This document shows, one piece after another, positions 52,158 to 61,303 of a DNA stretch of 64,000 nt. A program made the translations under genes and the position numbers. The stretch comes from Fermentibacter sp963718745 [NCBI: Candidatus Fermentibacterota bacterium] (GTDB taxonomy: Bacteria; Fermentibacterota; Fermentibacteria; Fermentibacterales), in the NCBI GenBank assembly GCA_963718745.1, contig OY970370.1, positions 434,001 through 498,000 of the forward strand, in the 5' to 3' direction. Every line of letters begins with the position of its first letter. The first letter of the stretch is position 1. The notes under the pieces are model-generated. The model worked only from the letters and a program-made list of their open reading frames with translations, was not told where the DNA came from and did not search any database.

Positions 52158-53174
52158 TCAGGGGAGGCTGTAGAAACCGCCCTGCCTTTTGACGACCCTC
52201 CCGGAGAGCTCGAGCAGGAGAAGATCGGACTGGAGCTCGGCCGCCGCCGTACCCGTAGCGCGGACCAGCTCGTCGAAATGCGCGGGACCTCCCGCCAGGG
52301 CCTCGAGAACCGGAGGGAGATCCCCGCCTTCGGCCGGAACCCCGCCGGCGTCGGTTGGGAGGCAGATGCCGACGGCCTCCAGGATGTCCGCCGGGCAGGT
52401 GGCTACCATCGCACCCTCCCGGATGAGCCTGTTGGTGCCTCTCGAACCTGCCCGCGTGATCTCCCCGGGGACGGCGAACACGTCCCTGCCCTGCTCCAGC
52501 GCTGCGTCGACGGTGATCATGGTGCCGCTGCGATCTCCCGCCTCTACGACGACAACCGCCTGCGAGAATCCGCTTATGAGCCTGTTCCTGGTGGGGAAGT
52601 TGTAGGCATCCGGGGCCGTACCGGGGGGGAACTCGGAAACCACGGCGCCGTGGAGAGAGATCTCTGCGGCCAGATCCGCGTGCTCCGGAGGGTAGACGAC
52701 GTCGATTCCGCATCCGAGGATGGCCAGCGTGAGCCCGCCTGCGTCGAGGCATCCCCTGTGCGCCTCGCCGTCGATCCCCCTGGCAAGCCCGCTGACGATC
52801 CCCACGCCCTGCACCGCGATACCGGCGGACAGGGAGCGGGCCACGCGGAGGCCGTACTGGGAGGCCCTCCTGGAGCCGATCATCGCCACGGCCGGCCGGG
52901 ACGTGAAGCGGTCCACGTCACCTATGCAGAATAGTATGGCGGGAGGGTCGGGGATCTCGTCCACGATCCGGGGGAAGCCGGGGGAGCCGGCGTAGAGGAT
53001 CCGTGCACCGGAGCGTACCAGCGAGTCCATGGAGCGCCTGACCGTATCGCGTCCGGGAGAGCCTTCCGGATTCGATCTGCGGACCTGGTCCAGGACCTCT
53101 ACGGGAGTGCTTCCCAGGAGCAGCCGCCTCAGAGCGGCGCGTCCGACTCCTCTGAAGGCGGACAGCTCGAGCAG
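52158..53174 (-). CDS. dprA: DNA-processing protein DprA, probable CTG start
   Basis: About 338 residues. DprA loads RecA on incoming single-stranded DNA in transformation. Rossmann-type core: IGSRRASQYG, SGLARGIDGEAH, GCGIDVVYPPEH, FPTRNRLISG, GDRSGTM. A C-terminal winged helix follows. The first ATG (53030) would lack the N-terminal helical domain. In-frame sequence upstream reads ELSAFRGVGRAALRRLLLG, typical for DprA, with no ATG, GTG or TTG. CTG 53174 after GAGG is the best start. It overlaps obg by 46 bp. Confidence 0.82.
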   Translation of the reverse strand: MLELSAFRGVGRAALRRLLLGSTPVEVLDQVRRSNPEGSPGRDTVRRSMDSLVRSGARILYAGSPGFPRIVDEIPDPPAILFCIGDVDRFTSRPAVAMIGSRRASQYGLRVARSLSAGIAVQGVGIVSGLARGIDGEAHRGCLDAGGLTLAILGCGIDVVYPPEHADLAAEISLHGAVVSEFPPGTAPDAYNFPTRNRLISGFSQAVVVVEAGDRSGTMITVDAALEQGRDVFAVPGEITRAGSRGTNRLIREGAMVATCPADILEAVGICLPTDAGGVPAEGGDLPPVLEALAGGPAHFDELVRATGTAAAELQSDLLLLELSGRVVKRQGGFYSLP

Positions 53175-54172
53175 GGCTTCGACCTCTTCATCTCTGCAAC
53201 CGTGCGGGCGAGCAACTCCAGGAACCGTCCTACACCCTCCCCTGTCGCCGAACTGAGCGAGATGGCTCCGACCGGCATACCAGAGAGTTTATCCGAGGTC
53301 TCCTCCGCGGTCAACAGGTCGGACTTGGAGAGGACGACTATCTCCCGGTCCTTCCTCGTCCCGCCGTAGGCGGCGATCTCCGACTTGAGGACACGGAGCT
53401 GCTCCTCCGGGGATATCTCGAGATCCGGGGCCAGGATGAAGACCAGGACCGCGGTCCTCTCGACGTGGCGCAGGAAACGGAGGCCGAGGCCGGCGCCTCC
53501 GGATGCACCCTCGATGAGGCCGGGCAGGTCGGCGATCACGAAGTTGTCCTCCTCGCCCATCCGAACCACACCGAGGCAGGGATGCAGGGTGGTGAAGGGA
53601 TAGTTGCCGATCCTGGGTCTGGCGCGCGAGACGGCGGCGAGGAGAGTCGATTTGCCTGCGTTGGGGAGGCCGACGAACCCCGCATCCGCGATCAGCTTCA
53701 GGTCCAGCACGAGGCGTCTTTCGACGCCCTTTCCGCCGGGCAGCGCGAAACGCGGGGTCTGTCTCGTGGGGGTCGCGAAACGGGCGTTCCCCCTTCCCGG
53801 CACTCCGCCCTGGGCGACGAGGAGCGTCTGGCCCTCCTCGGTCAGGTCGCCGACGACTTCACCGGTTTCGGCATCCGTCACCACGGTTCCCGGGGGAACC
53901 GGGAGGACCAGGTCCTTCCCGTCGCGCCCGGTCATCCTGTTCGCGCCTCCGGGAGCTCCGTTGCCGGCTTTGAAGACCGACCCGCCCCTGAAATCCATGA
54001 GGGTGGACAGCGATCTCTTCACGAGCATGAGGACGCTGCCGCCCTTTCCGCCGTCACCGCCGCTAGGGCCTCCCTTTGGCATGAAAGCCTCGCGCCTGAA
54101 GGCGACGAGGCCGTCTCCGCCGTTGCCCGCTGCGACCCTTATCTCGACCTTGTCTACGAATCTGGATTCCAG
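53129..54172 (-). CDS. obg: GTPase Obg with CTG start
   Basis: About 347 residues. Ribosome-assembly GTPase. The glycine-rich Obg fold needs the sequence upstream of the first ATG: in frame, FVDKVEIRVAAGNGGDGLVA precedes MPKGGPSGGDGGKGG. The only fitting start is CTG 54172, with a GGAGG four bases upstream. G domain: GLPNAGKSTL (G1), NYPFTT (G2), DLPGLIEGA (G3), LSKSD (G4, Ser for the usual Asn). The C-terminus is short and Ser/Pro-rich. Confidence 0.93.
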   Translation of the reverse strand: MESRFVDKVEIRVAAGNGGDGLVAFRREAFMPKGGPSGGDGGKGGSVLMLVKRSLSTLMDFRGGSVFKAGNGAPGGANRMTGRDGKDLVLPVPPGTVVTDAETGEVVGDLTEEGQTLLVAQGGVPGRGNARFATPTRQTPRFALPGGKGVERRLVLDLKLIADAGFVGLPNAGKSTLLAAVSRARPRIGNYPFTTLHPCLGVVRMGEEDNFVIADLPGLIEGASGGAGLGLRFLRHVERTAVLVFILAPDLEISPEEQLRVLKSEIAAYGGTRKDREIVVLSKSDLLTAEETSDKLSGMPVGAISLSSATGEGVGRFLELLARTVAEMKRSKPCSSCPPSEESDAPL

Positions 54173-54188
54173 AGTACCTCCCGAACGG

Positions 54189-54217
54189 GCCGCCGCAGCC
54201 CCGAAGGCTGCGGCGGC
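54189..54217 (-). promoter_or_regulatory. Strong hairpin before obg
   Basis: Perfect 12-bp GC stem (54189-54200 with 54206-54217), 5-base loop, in the 63-bp gap between the TPR gene and obg. No T-run follows on either strand. It may be a processing or attenuation element that separates expression of the two genes. Confidence 0.5.
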
Positions 54218-54235
54218 GATGCTGTCAGAGCCGGA

Positions 54236-55810
54236 TCATTCGCTGTATCTGCGCACCCGGTCGATCTTCTCCTCGCAGAGCGAGATGGCGTTCTGTGCAG
54301 CGGCCACCATCTCCTGGGCCTGCCCGCTGTGGTACCCGGAGACCTGGTTCAGGTATCCGATGGCGGAGCCAAGCTCCTGAACAGCCTGCTCCCATGTCGG
54401 GATGTTCTCCGGGATCAGTTCCTGGACCTGGGCCTTCCTGGTGCCGCTCTGATAGTAGAATGCGCCGACCATGTAGTTCGCCACGGGGTCGTTGGGATAA
54501 GCGCTGTGGAGGCGCGAGAAGACCTGCTGCATGGCCCCGTACTGACCGCCGTCCCTGTAGATGGTGGCGAGCATCATGTAGGCCTGTCTGTCGCTCGAGG
54601 CGGAGATGATGGATTCGAGGCGGCTGATGGCCGAGCTGCTCCTTCCGGCGCGGGCTTCGAGCTGAGCCGTGAAGAGGGCCAGCTGGATGTCGTCCGGCTG
54701 TTCCTCGAGGACCAATATCGCGTTGTCAGCGGCCTCGGAGTGGCGCCCCGTCTCGGAATAGGCCGAAACGAGCTTGAGCCTCAGGTTGGTGAACTCGGGG
54801 TGAGCCGCCAGCACTCCCTCGAGATGAGGTATCGCGTCGCTGTAGTCACCGAGCTGCATATAGAGCAGGCCGAGGGCGTATCTGGCCTGGAGGTTCTGCG
54901 GATTCTGCGCGAGTGCGCTCTCGAAGCTGTTCACGGCTTCGTCTATCATCCCGAGGGCGTTGAAGGCGGAGGCGAGGCCGACATAGGCGGAGGCATTGTC
55001 GGGGTCAGTCTGTATGGCCTGCTCGAAATAGCTGCGGGCTTCTGCGGGCATGTTCCTCTGGAGGTAGACCTGTCCCAGCCCGGCCATGGCGTCGGAGTTT
55101 CCGGGTGACTCGGCGAGGATGCCCTCGTAGATCTCGCCGGCCTGATCGATCGAGTCTACTTCCGACTTCATGTAGACGGAGGCCAGCAGGAGCCTGGCGT
55201 CGATCAGCGAAGCGTCCACGGCGAGGGCCTGGCGGAGGGATGTGATGGCCATCGGCCAGTTCTCGGTGCTGACATGGTAGTCCGCCATGTCGAGCGAGTT
55301 CTGTGCGCGCTGGCCTACCTCCTGGGAGATGGACGAGACCATCTGTCCCGCGAGAACGGCTACGGCGTCCCCATTCTTCAGGACGGTGGAGGGCAGCGGA
55401 GTGACAGTACTCCCGGAGTTGACTATCCCGATGTTCCAGGAAACGCTGAAGTTCCCGGCCCCGGCGTTGGTCACGAAGCCGTAGACGACAAGGTCCGCTT
55501 CGACGATGGATGCGGCCTGGCATGCGATGTCAGGGGGAATGCCGTACTGGAAGTCGGAGGAGTTGAACCCCAGGCCGGAGGCGGCGTCCTCGAAATCGCC
55601 ACGGGAGACGAAAGCGTAGCCCGGTGCGGATTCGAATTCGGATTTGAGTTCGTCGAAGAGCTTGCCGCTCACCCATCTGCCGTCCGAGTCGCCATAACCG
55701 AACGGAGCCACTGCGACCAGTGTCTGTCCACCGTCGCCACCGTCAGAGGCGACCGCCTGGCTGCATGCGAGAACCGCCAGGCAGAGGCCCGCAAAGCTTA
55801 TTCTGATCAA
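54236..55810 (-). CDS. Exported TPR protein with CsgG/TolB-N-like domain
   Basis: 524 residues. Signal peptide, then a domain (about 22-150) of the CsgG/FlgO kind: TLVAVAPFGYGDSDG, LKSEFESAPGYAFVSRGDFE, ACQAASIVEADLVVYGFVT. Eight or more TPR units follow (about 175-470), e.g. AEARSYFEQAIQTDPDNASA and NLQARYALGLLYMQLGDYSD. Probably a periplasmic or outer-membrane-associated scaffold. Start TTG 55810 with AGGAGG five bases upstream; a longer frame from ATG 55888 lacks the signal-peptide position. Confidence 0.8.
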   Translation of the reverse strand: MIRISFAGLCLAVLACSQAVASDGGDGGQTLVAVAPFGYGDSDGRWVSGKLFDELKSEFESAPGYAFVSRGDFEDAASGLGFNSSDFQYGIPPDIACQAASIVEADLVVYGFVTNAGAGNFSVSWNIGIVNSGSTVTPLPSTVLKNGDAVAVLAGQMVSSISQEVGQRAQNSLDMADYHVSTENWPMAITSLRQALAVDASLIDARLLLASVYMKSEVDSIDQAGEIYEGILAESPGNSDAMAGLGQVYLQRNMPAEARSYFEQAIQTDPDNASAYVGLASAFNALGMIDEAVNSFESALAQNPQNLQARYALGLLYMQLGDYSDAIPHLEGVLAAHPEFTNLRLKLVSAYSETGRHSEAADNAILVLEEQPDDIQLALFTAQLEARAGRSSSAISRLESIISASSDRQAYMMLATIYRDGGQYGAMQQVFSRLHSAYPNDPVANYMVGAFYYQSGTRKAQVQELIPENIPTWEQAVQELGSAIGYLNQVSGYHSGQAQEMVAAAQNAISLCEEKIDRVRRYSE

Positions 55811-55894
55811 GATATCCTCCTCTCGGATCAACCGAGCTTGTTGGTTCGAACCGGGAATATGCCCGCGCGGGCATCCCGAATCAACCATGAACCT

Positions 55895-56536
55895 CTACCC
55901 TTCGAGCCAGATGATGTTTCGCGATGACGTAGCGTCGCGCCTGTGCGAGTGGAACAGATCCGCCCTGCACCTCGTACAGCCGCTGGTCCTGAGTATCTCG
56001 CACGCGAGTCCCGCCGACCTCGCCTGGGCGACAAGTGCGCCGCACAGGTCGAGACGTCCCTCCGGATGCACGCCCCCGCAGGCTTCGATCACCGACCTCC
56101 TCACATCCTCGCCCACCTCGTAGCACGAGGGGCAGATGCAGGGTCCGGCGACCGCCATGACCGGCTCTTCCGGGAAGGCTCTCACCAGGTTCGCCGCCGC
56201 TCCCGCGACCAGCCCGCGCCAGCCGGCATGGACCGCACCCAGCCATCCCCCGGACCAGAGCAGGAGGGATCCGCAGTCGGCGAGCTTCAGGGCGGGAGAT
56301 CCCATACCCCTCCGGATGATCATTCCGTCAGCCTCCTCGCCTCCCGAGGGATTCTCCGCGATCCTGGCTCCGTGCACCTGCCTGAGGAATACAATCCTGC
56401 CGGAGCCCAGATTCCTGAATGCGCAGGTACCCCTGAGATGGAGCTTCACTCCGCCGGGGAGTCCGGTGTCGATGAAGCCCCCGGGTCCTGGTTCCGGAAG
56501 CGATGAAGGTCGTCTCTGCGATCCGCTCATCCGCAT
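55895..56536 (-). CDS. pgeF: Peptidoglycan editing factor / multicopper-like PgeF (YfiH)
   Basis: 213 residues. Copper/zinc-site family (DUF152, laccase-like). Marks: RQVHGARI, LADCGSLLLW (usual TADCxP), AVHAGWRGL, GPCICPSCYEVGEDV. The E. coli homologue removes mis-incorporated Ser from UDP-MurNAc. ATG 56530 would form ATGA with the helicase stop; ATG 56536 is two codons longer. Longer in-frame sequence upstream is shadow of the helicase gene. Confidence 0.9.
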   Translation of the reverse strand: MRMSGSQRRPSSLPEPGPGGFIDTGLPGGVKLHLRGTCAFRNLGSGRIVFLRQVHGARIAENPSGGEEADGMIIRRGMGSPALKLADCGSLLLWSGGWLGAVHAGWRGLVAGAAANLVRAFPEEPVMAVAGPCICPSCYEVGEDVRRSVIEACGGVHPEGRLDLCGALVAQARSAGLACEILRTSGCTRCRADLFHSHRRDATSSRNIIWLEG

Positions 56537-58386
56537 CGCCCCGAGATCGACTCTGCGAAACGTATGGCCTCGCCGGGCTCCACCTCCCTGAATGCCGGGA
56601 GGGATCGCATCAGCAGACGGCCGTACCTCGAGCCGCTGAGCCTCCTGTCGAGGATCACCACTACTCCCCTGTCCGTGGAAGATCTGATGAGCCTTCCCAC
56701 GCCCTGCCTCAGCCTGATGACGGCCGCTGGGAGCATCAGGCTCATGAAGGAGTTTCCTCCCTCGTCCTCTATCGCCCTCATCCGGGAGGCCGTCCAGGGA
56801 TGCCCGGGAGAGGGGAACGGCAGCCTGTCGATGATCAGGGCCTGGAGGATGTCCCCTGGCAGGTCCACCCCCTCCCAGAAGCTCGAGGTCCCCAGCAGCA
56901 CAGCCCTGGGATCGTTCCTGAAGGATTCGAGTATCCTGCGTCTGGAACCCTCGCCCTGGACCAGGATGCGGATTCCCGCAGGCAGCGAGGCACGGGCCAG
57001 TTCGGCCGTCAGCTGGAGGTTCCTGTTGCTCGTGAAGAGCATCATCGTCCTGCCGTCGAGGATCGTGGAGAGCCTGCCCCCCCAGTCCCAGGCCGTGCCC
57101 GCGAGGGATGCGTGATCGTCCGGACCGGGAAGGTCCGGAGGACAGGTGAGGACAGCCTGGTCCGCATAGTCGAACGGGCTGCCGAAGTCGTACTCCCCGT
57201 CGCGCTCGGAAAGACCCAGCCGGCCTGCCATGTAGTCGAAGCTGCCGCCTACCGACAGGGTCGCCGAGGTGGCCACGACCACAGGGAACAGAGAGAAGAC
57301 CTCGGAATCGATGAGCCCGCCAGGATCGAGAGGGACGGCACGCACGCCCCGCCGTCCCCCGGAAGTCTCCAGATAGATGCTGTATTTTCCTGACGGGACG
57401 GTGAGGAGAGAATCGCACACCAGCGAGAGATTCCGACAGGCGGAGGCAGGGCCGGCCAGACCGTCCTCGCCGGCCATCGAGGCTGCCAGGGTGGAGGCTT
57501 CTGCGGACAGTGACTCCAGCCCCTCCCTGTGTTCCAGAGGAGACCACAGGATCGAGCCGTCCCCGGATTCGACCAGGCTCTCCACGAGGGATATCAGCAG
57601 TCTGGTGCCGGCCAGGAGCTCGGCCTTCCTCGTCGCCGCCGCATCGCTCCAGGCGATGCCGTCCACGACCGGCAGGAGCAGACCCGGCGAGAGCGAGAGC
57701 CCCATGCACTCAGCCGCTGCGTCCTCGAGGCGGTGGGCTTCGTCGACTATCAGCACGTCCGAGTCGGGGAGTATGTCCTCGCCCTGGGAGGCGGATACGA
57801 GAAGATGATGGTTCACGACCAGGAGATCGGCCTTCCTGGCGTCGGTCCTGGCCTTCTGCAGGAAGCACCCGCTCCATTCCGCGCATGCCGGACCGAGGCA
57901 GTCCGCAGCGTCGGACCTGATCCTCGAATGGACCGATGCGTCAGGCTCCGCTGGAAGCTCCGAGAAGTCTCCCGAAATGGTCTTCGATGCCCAGCAATGG
58001 ATCTCGTCCGGGATCTCGGAACCGCAGAGGAGCATCCATTTCCTCCTGCAGAGGTAGTTGCTCCTGCCTTTCAGCAGAGCCGTTCCGAAACTGCGCGAGA
58101 GCATCGCGGACACGTCCGGGATGTCCCGGCAGAAGAGCTGGTCCTGCAGAGTGAGCGTTGCTGTCGAGACTATCGTCCTCCTGCCGGACAGAACGGAGGG
58201 TACGAGGTAGGCGAGGCTCTTCCCGACGCCGGTTCCGGCCTCGAAGAGGAAACGGCCTCCATCCTCGATCGCCCCCGCCACTCGCAGGGCCATCGCAGTC
58301 TGCCTCGGACGGGCTGCGAACCGGCCGCAGTCTGTTCCCATACCCTTCTCGAAGAAGGAGGCGACCTCCCGCTCAAGAGTGCCCAT
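56527..58386 (-). CDS. dinG: DinG-family (XPD-like) DNA helicase
   Basis: 619 residues. 5'-3' helicase: Walker A EAGTGVGKSLAY, DEAH box LIVDEAHRLED, NHHLLVS, and the C-terminal motifs FWEGVDLPG and QGVGRLIRS. Cys residues between motifs I and II (CRRKWMLLC, then CLGPACAEWSGC) can hold the 4Fe-4S cluster of the family. It probably works on R-loops or replication blocks. Overlaps recJ upstream (14 bp) and pgeF downstream. Confidence 0.92.
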   Translation of the reverse strand: MGTLEREVASFFEKGMGTDCGRFAARPRQTAMALRVAGAIEDGGRFLFEAGTGVGKSLAYLVPSVLSGRRTIVSTATLTLQDQLFCRDIPDVSAMLSRSFGTALLKGRSNYLCRRKWMLLCGSEIPDEIHCWASKTISGDFSELPAEPDASVHSRIRSDAADCLGPACAEWSGCFLQKARTDARKADLLVVNHHLLVSASQGEDILPDSDVLIVDEAHRLEDAAAECMGLSLSPGLLLPVVDGIAWSDAAATRKAELLAGTRLLISLVESLVESGDGSILWSPLEHREGLESLSAEASTLAASMAGEDGLAGPASACRNLSLVCDSLLTVPSGKYSIYLETSGGRRGVRAVPLDPGGLIDSEVFSLFPVVVATSATLSVGGSFDYMAGRLGLSERDGEYDFGSPFDYADQAVLTCPPDLPGPDDHASLAGTAWDWGGRLSTILDGRTMMLFTSNRNLQLTAELARASLPAGIRILVQGEGSRRRILESFRNDPRAVLLGTSSFWEGVDLPGDILQALIIDRLPFPSPGHPWTASRMRAIEDEGGNSFMSLMLPAAVIRLRQGVGRLIRSSTDRGVVVILDRRLSGSRYGRLLMRSLPAFREVEPGEAIRFAESISGRCG

Positions 58387-60073
58387 CGGTCCTCCGGGTG
58401 GGCCTGATGTCCCTGAGATGGAGCCTCAGCTCCCTGCGTCCGCGGAACTCATCCATCCGGAGGCAGTATGCGAGGTCCTGGGGGGAGTGACCGGGGTGAT
58501 CCATGCCTCCCAGGCCGAACCCGATGGCCTTGAGCTTCCTGCCGCCCACCGCGAAGGAGCAGTTCAGGTGCTTGCCGCCGCCGACCGTGCTCCACTCCAG
58601 GGTGCGCGCATCGCTCGTTATCCAGACCGGCTCCTGGTTGCCCTCCCCGAAGGGTTCCAGCCTGGTGAGTTCGCGTGCGAGGCCCTCGGTGAGGTCTTCC
58701 TCGCAGAGCCTGCCATCGAGGAGTATGGATTCGGATCTGGGTTCCGGACCGAGGCGGGCGGCAGCCTCCGCGCAGAACCTCTCTCTCAGGGTATCCAGCA
58801 TGTCCGCCCTGAACTCCAGCCCGGCAGCTCCGGCATGGCCGCCGAAGGCGCCGAGCATTTCCTTCATCGTACCGAGGATCTCGTAGAGGTTGATCCCGGG
58901 AACTCCGCGCGCCGACCCTCTCGCTTTGCCGTCTCTGTCGATCGAACAGAGTATCACTGGCTTGTTGATCTCGGATACGAGCCTCGAAGCGGCTATTCCG
59001 ATGACGCCCTTGTGCCATGATGTCGAGGCCAGGACCAGGGCGGGGGCATCGGCAAAGGGGACAGCGAGCCTCGAGGCCTCTTCGAAGACCTTGCGGTCGA
59101 GAAGTCTCCGGGCGTCGTTGTGTCGCTCCATCTCGGCAGCCGCACCAACGGCATCATCGAAGGTTTCCGACAGCAGGAGATCGATCGCGAGTCCGGCATT
59201 GGCGATCCTCCCGCAGGAGTTGAGCCTGGGGCCTAGACGGAAGGAGACGTCGAATCCAGAAGCATCCGAAAACTCGAAGCCCGCCTTGGAACAGAGAGCC
59301 GCGAGCCCGGGGACCGAGCCCTTCCTCAGCATCCCGAGTCCGAGCCTCGCGATTATCCTGTTGTCTCCCATGAGAGGGACCACGTCGCAGATCGTCCCTA
59401 CGCATGCGAGGGCAAGAGACGAGTCGTCCGGTCCCGGGGTTCCTGTGATCTCCGCGATGGCCCGGCCGAGGACGAAAGCGGTTCCGGAGCCTGACATCAT
59501 GCTCCAGGGCTCTCCTCCCCCGTGCATGCAGGGATCGACGATCGCCGAAGCCGGCGGGAGCGTGTCGCCGGGTTCGTGGTGGTCGGTCACGACCGTCCTG
59601 ATGCCTGCCGCCTCCAGAGCGGCGACCTCGGCGCATGCGTTGATGCCGCAGTCGACGGTCACGAGGAGGTCTGCACCGTGGGATCCGGCGATCTCCACGG
59701 CCTTCTCCCCGAGCCCGTAGCCATCCTCCATGCGGTCGGGGATGTGGATGGAGCAGGATGCGCCCGCCGCCTTCAGGGAGTTGTGCATTATCGCTGCGGC
59801 AGTGAGGCCGTCGGCGTCGAAGTCCCCCCACACGAGGATCCGTGATCTGCCGGCTGCTGCGTCCGATAGAACCCCGGCGGCTTCCGCCATCCCGGGGATA
59901 CTGCTCCAGTGGGTCAGATCCTCGATCTTCGGATCGAGGAACCTGCGCAGGGAGGACGGATCATGCCCCCGCCGGGCCAGCACGAGCGCCACCGGGAGCG
60001 GTATCCCGGGGGCCGGTGCAGCTTCGGGTGCGCCGAGGGCGGCATTCCCGTTTCTCGCGATCCATTTCTTCAT
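58373..60073 (-). CDS. recJ: Single-strand-specific exonuclease RecJ
   Basis: 566 residues. 5'-3' exonuclease of recombination and mismatch repair. DHH motifs: DFDADG (motif I), VTVDCGI, TDHHEPGD (the DHH), and DHHA1 GGHAGAAG. The C-terminal OB-like domain is included. ATG 60073 (MKKWIARNGN) starts just after the rnpB 3' end; the longer frame upstream runs through rnpB and is spurious. Confidence 0.94.
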   Translation of the reverse strand: MKKWIARNGNAALGAPEAAPAPGIPLPVALVLARRGHDPSSLRRFLDPKIEDLTHWSSIPGMAEAAGVLSDAAAGRSRILVWGDFDADGLTAAAIMHNSLKAAGASCSIHIPDRMEDGYGLGEKAVEIAGSHGADLLVTVDCGINACAEVAALEAAGIRTVVTDHHEPGDTLPPASAIVDPCMHGGGEPWSMMSGSGTAFVLGRAIAEITGTPGPDDSSLALACVGTICDVVPLMGDNRIIARLGLGMLRKGSVPGLAALCSKAGFEFSDASGFDVSFRLGPRLNSCGRIANAGLAIDLLLSETFDDAVGAAAEMERHNDARRLLDRKVFEEASRLAVPFADAPALVLASTSWHKGVIGIAASRLVSEINKPVILCSIDRDGKARGSARGVPGINLYEILGTMKEMLGAFGGHAGAAGLEFRADMLDTLRERFCAEAAARLGPEPRSESILLDGRLCEEDLTEGLARELTRLEPFGEGNQEPVWITSDARTLEWSTVGGGKHLNCSFAVGGRKLKAIGFGLGGMDHPGHSPQDLAYCLRMDEFRGRRELRLHLRDIRPTRRTDGHS

Positions 60074-60097
60074 CTGGTGACCAGCTCCGGGGAAAGC

Positions 60098-60456
60098 GGC
60101 AGGGTCGGGCTGTAAGCCGGGTTCTGTACCTCGAAAGGTGGCAGCCATCCATCTAGGACTCCGGTCTCCCGGAGCCTCCAGCGGCCGACCCGGAGGTTGA
60201 AGGAGCGGGCGACTCCCAGTCCGCGAACGGACTCCCTCCCTATTAGGCCTTGCACCAGGCGAGGCTTGCCTTGCGAACCGGGTTGCCCCGGTCCCGGTGG
60301 GCTCTTACCCCACCTTTTCACCCTTGCCGCCGAAGCGGCGGTTTCGTTTCTGTGGCGCTTTCTTTCCGTTACCGGAACCGGGTGTTACCCGGCGCCCTGC
60401 CCTCTGGTGCCCGGACTTTCCTCCCCCGAAGGGGCGGCTGCCCGCCCGGCCCTGCC
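60098..60456 (-). ncRNA. rnpB: RNase P RNA, bacterial type A
   Basis: About 359 nt. P1 closes the molecule: 5' strand 60456-60444 pairs with 3' strand 60110-60098, 12 of 13 pairs. The universal GAGGAAAGTCCGGGC is at 60423-60409, and the 3' domain contains the ACAGAACCCGGCTTAC block. Ribozyme for tRNA 5' maturation. The 5' end abuts the cdsZ stop, so its promoter lies inside that gene or it is cut from a longer transcript. Confidence 0.95.
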
Positions 60457-61194
60457 TCAGTCTGTTCCAACGCTGCTTCCGGCGACGAGGTTCCCGGCGA
60501 GGTCTACAATGTATCTGCCGCAGATCGGGCATGAGTAGGAGATGCCCTGACCGATCTCCACCGCGTTCTGTGGCGGGATGTTGGTATGACATCCGCCGCA
60601 GGCGCCCCTGACGAGTCCCACGACGGCGCATGCCTTTCCGGCCGACCTCAGCTGCTCGTATTTCCTGAGCAGCCTGATCGGGACGGCGGCGCTGAGATCA
60701 GCTCTCTTGGCGGCAAGATCGTTCACCTCGGACATCAGGGATGCTTCCCTCCCGGCAAGCAGCTCCCTCTTCCTCCGGGCGCGTTCGCCGTACCTCTCGA
60801 GCTTCTTCGAGGCCTCCTCGGTCTCCTTCCGGGCGCCGTCCTCCTCGTACATCAGTTCGAGGGTCCGGCTGTCCAGGTCGTCGATCCTGCGTTCCACCCA
60901 GGAGATCTGCTCGAGCATCGCCTTGTATTCGGCGTTGGTCTTCAGCGAGAGGAGCTTCGTCTTGTACTCCGCCATCTTCAGGCGTGCCTCGGCCTTCTCG
61001 CCGTCGCACTTCTTCTGGGAGGCGGCTATTTCCGCAAGCTTCCTCTCGAACGAGGAGAACTCATCCTTCGCAGAAGCCAGTTCCGATTCGACCAGGGCAA
61101 GCTCGCCAGGGAGGCCTGCGAGCTCGGCCTTCTCCCTGTCCAGAAGCGAATCCGCCTCCTGGAGCTTGAACAGAGCGGCAAGAGATCCCTCCAC
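60457..61194 (-). CDS. CdsZ-type coiled-coil zinc-ribbon protein
   Basis: 245 residues. Long coiled coil (about 15-185, high Glu/Lys/Leu) and a C-terminal zinc ribbon: CGGCHTNIPPQ then CPICGR, four Cys. Formerly DUF164; homologues are linked to RNA or division processes, function not firm. GTG 61194 has GGAGG five bases upstream; the longer ATG frame reaches into the terminator. Often next to rnpB in bacteria. Confidence 0.88.
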   Translation of the reverse strand: MEGSLAALFKLQEADSLLDREKAELAGLPGELALVESELASAKDEFSSFERKLAEIAASQKKCDGEKAEARLKMAEYKTKLLSLKTNAEYKAMLEQISWVERRIDDLDSRTLELMYEEDGARKETEEASKKLERYGERARRKRELLAGREASLMSEVNDLAAKRADLSAAVPIRLLRKYEQLRSAGKACAVVGLVRGACGGCHTNIPPQNAVEIGQGISYSCPICGRYIVDLAGNLVAGSSVGTD

Positions 61195-61208
61195 ATCAGC
61201 CTCCAGGG

Positions 61209-61244
61209 AAAAGCAAAACGGGGTGTGCCCTGGAGCACACCCCG
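61209..61244 (-). terminator. Rho-independent terminator of the minus-strand tRNA transcript
   Basis: Perfect 10-bp stem (61244-61235 with 61228-61219), 6-base loop, then TTTT and a second T-run on the minus strand. It lies 60 bp after tRNA-Val and just before the cdsZ start, so it ends the tRNA unit. Confidence 0.9.
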
Positions 61245-61303
61245 CCGCACGGCCCGGCATGTCCGACCGGGTTCACTCGGCTTCCGGACATCTGGGAAGG
61301 AAA

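Noticed and set aside
60074-60148. N-terminal extension of recJ into rnpB
   Set aside because: The extension is the 3' end of RNase P RNA.
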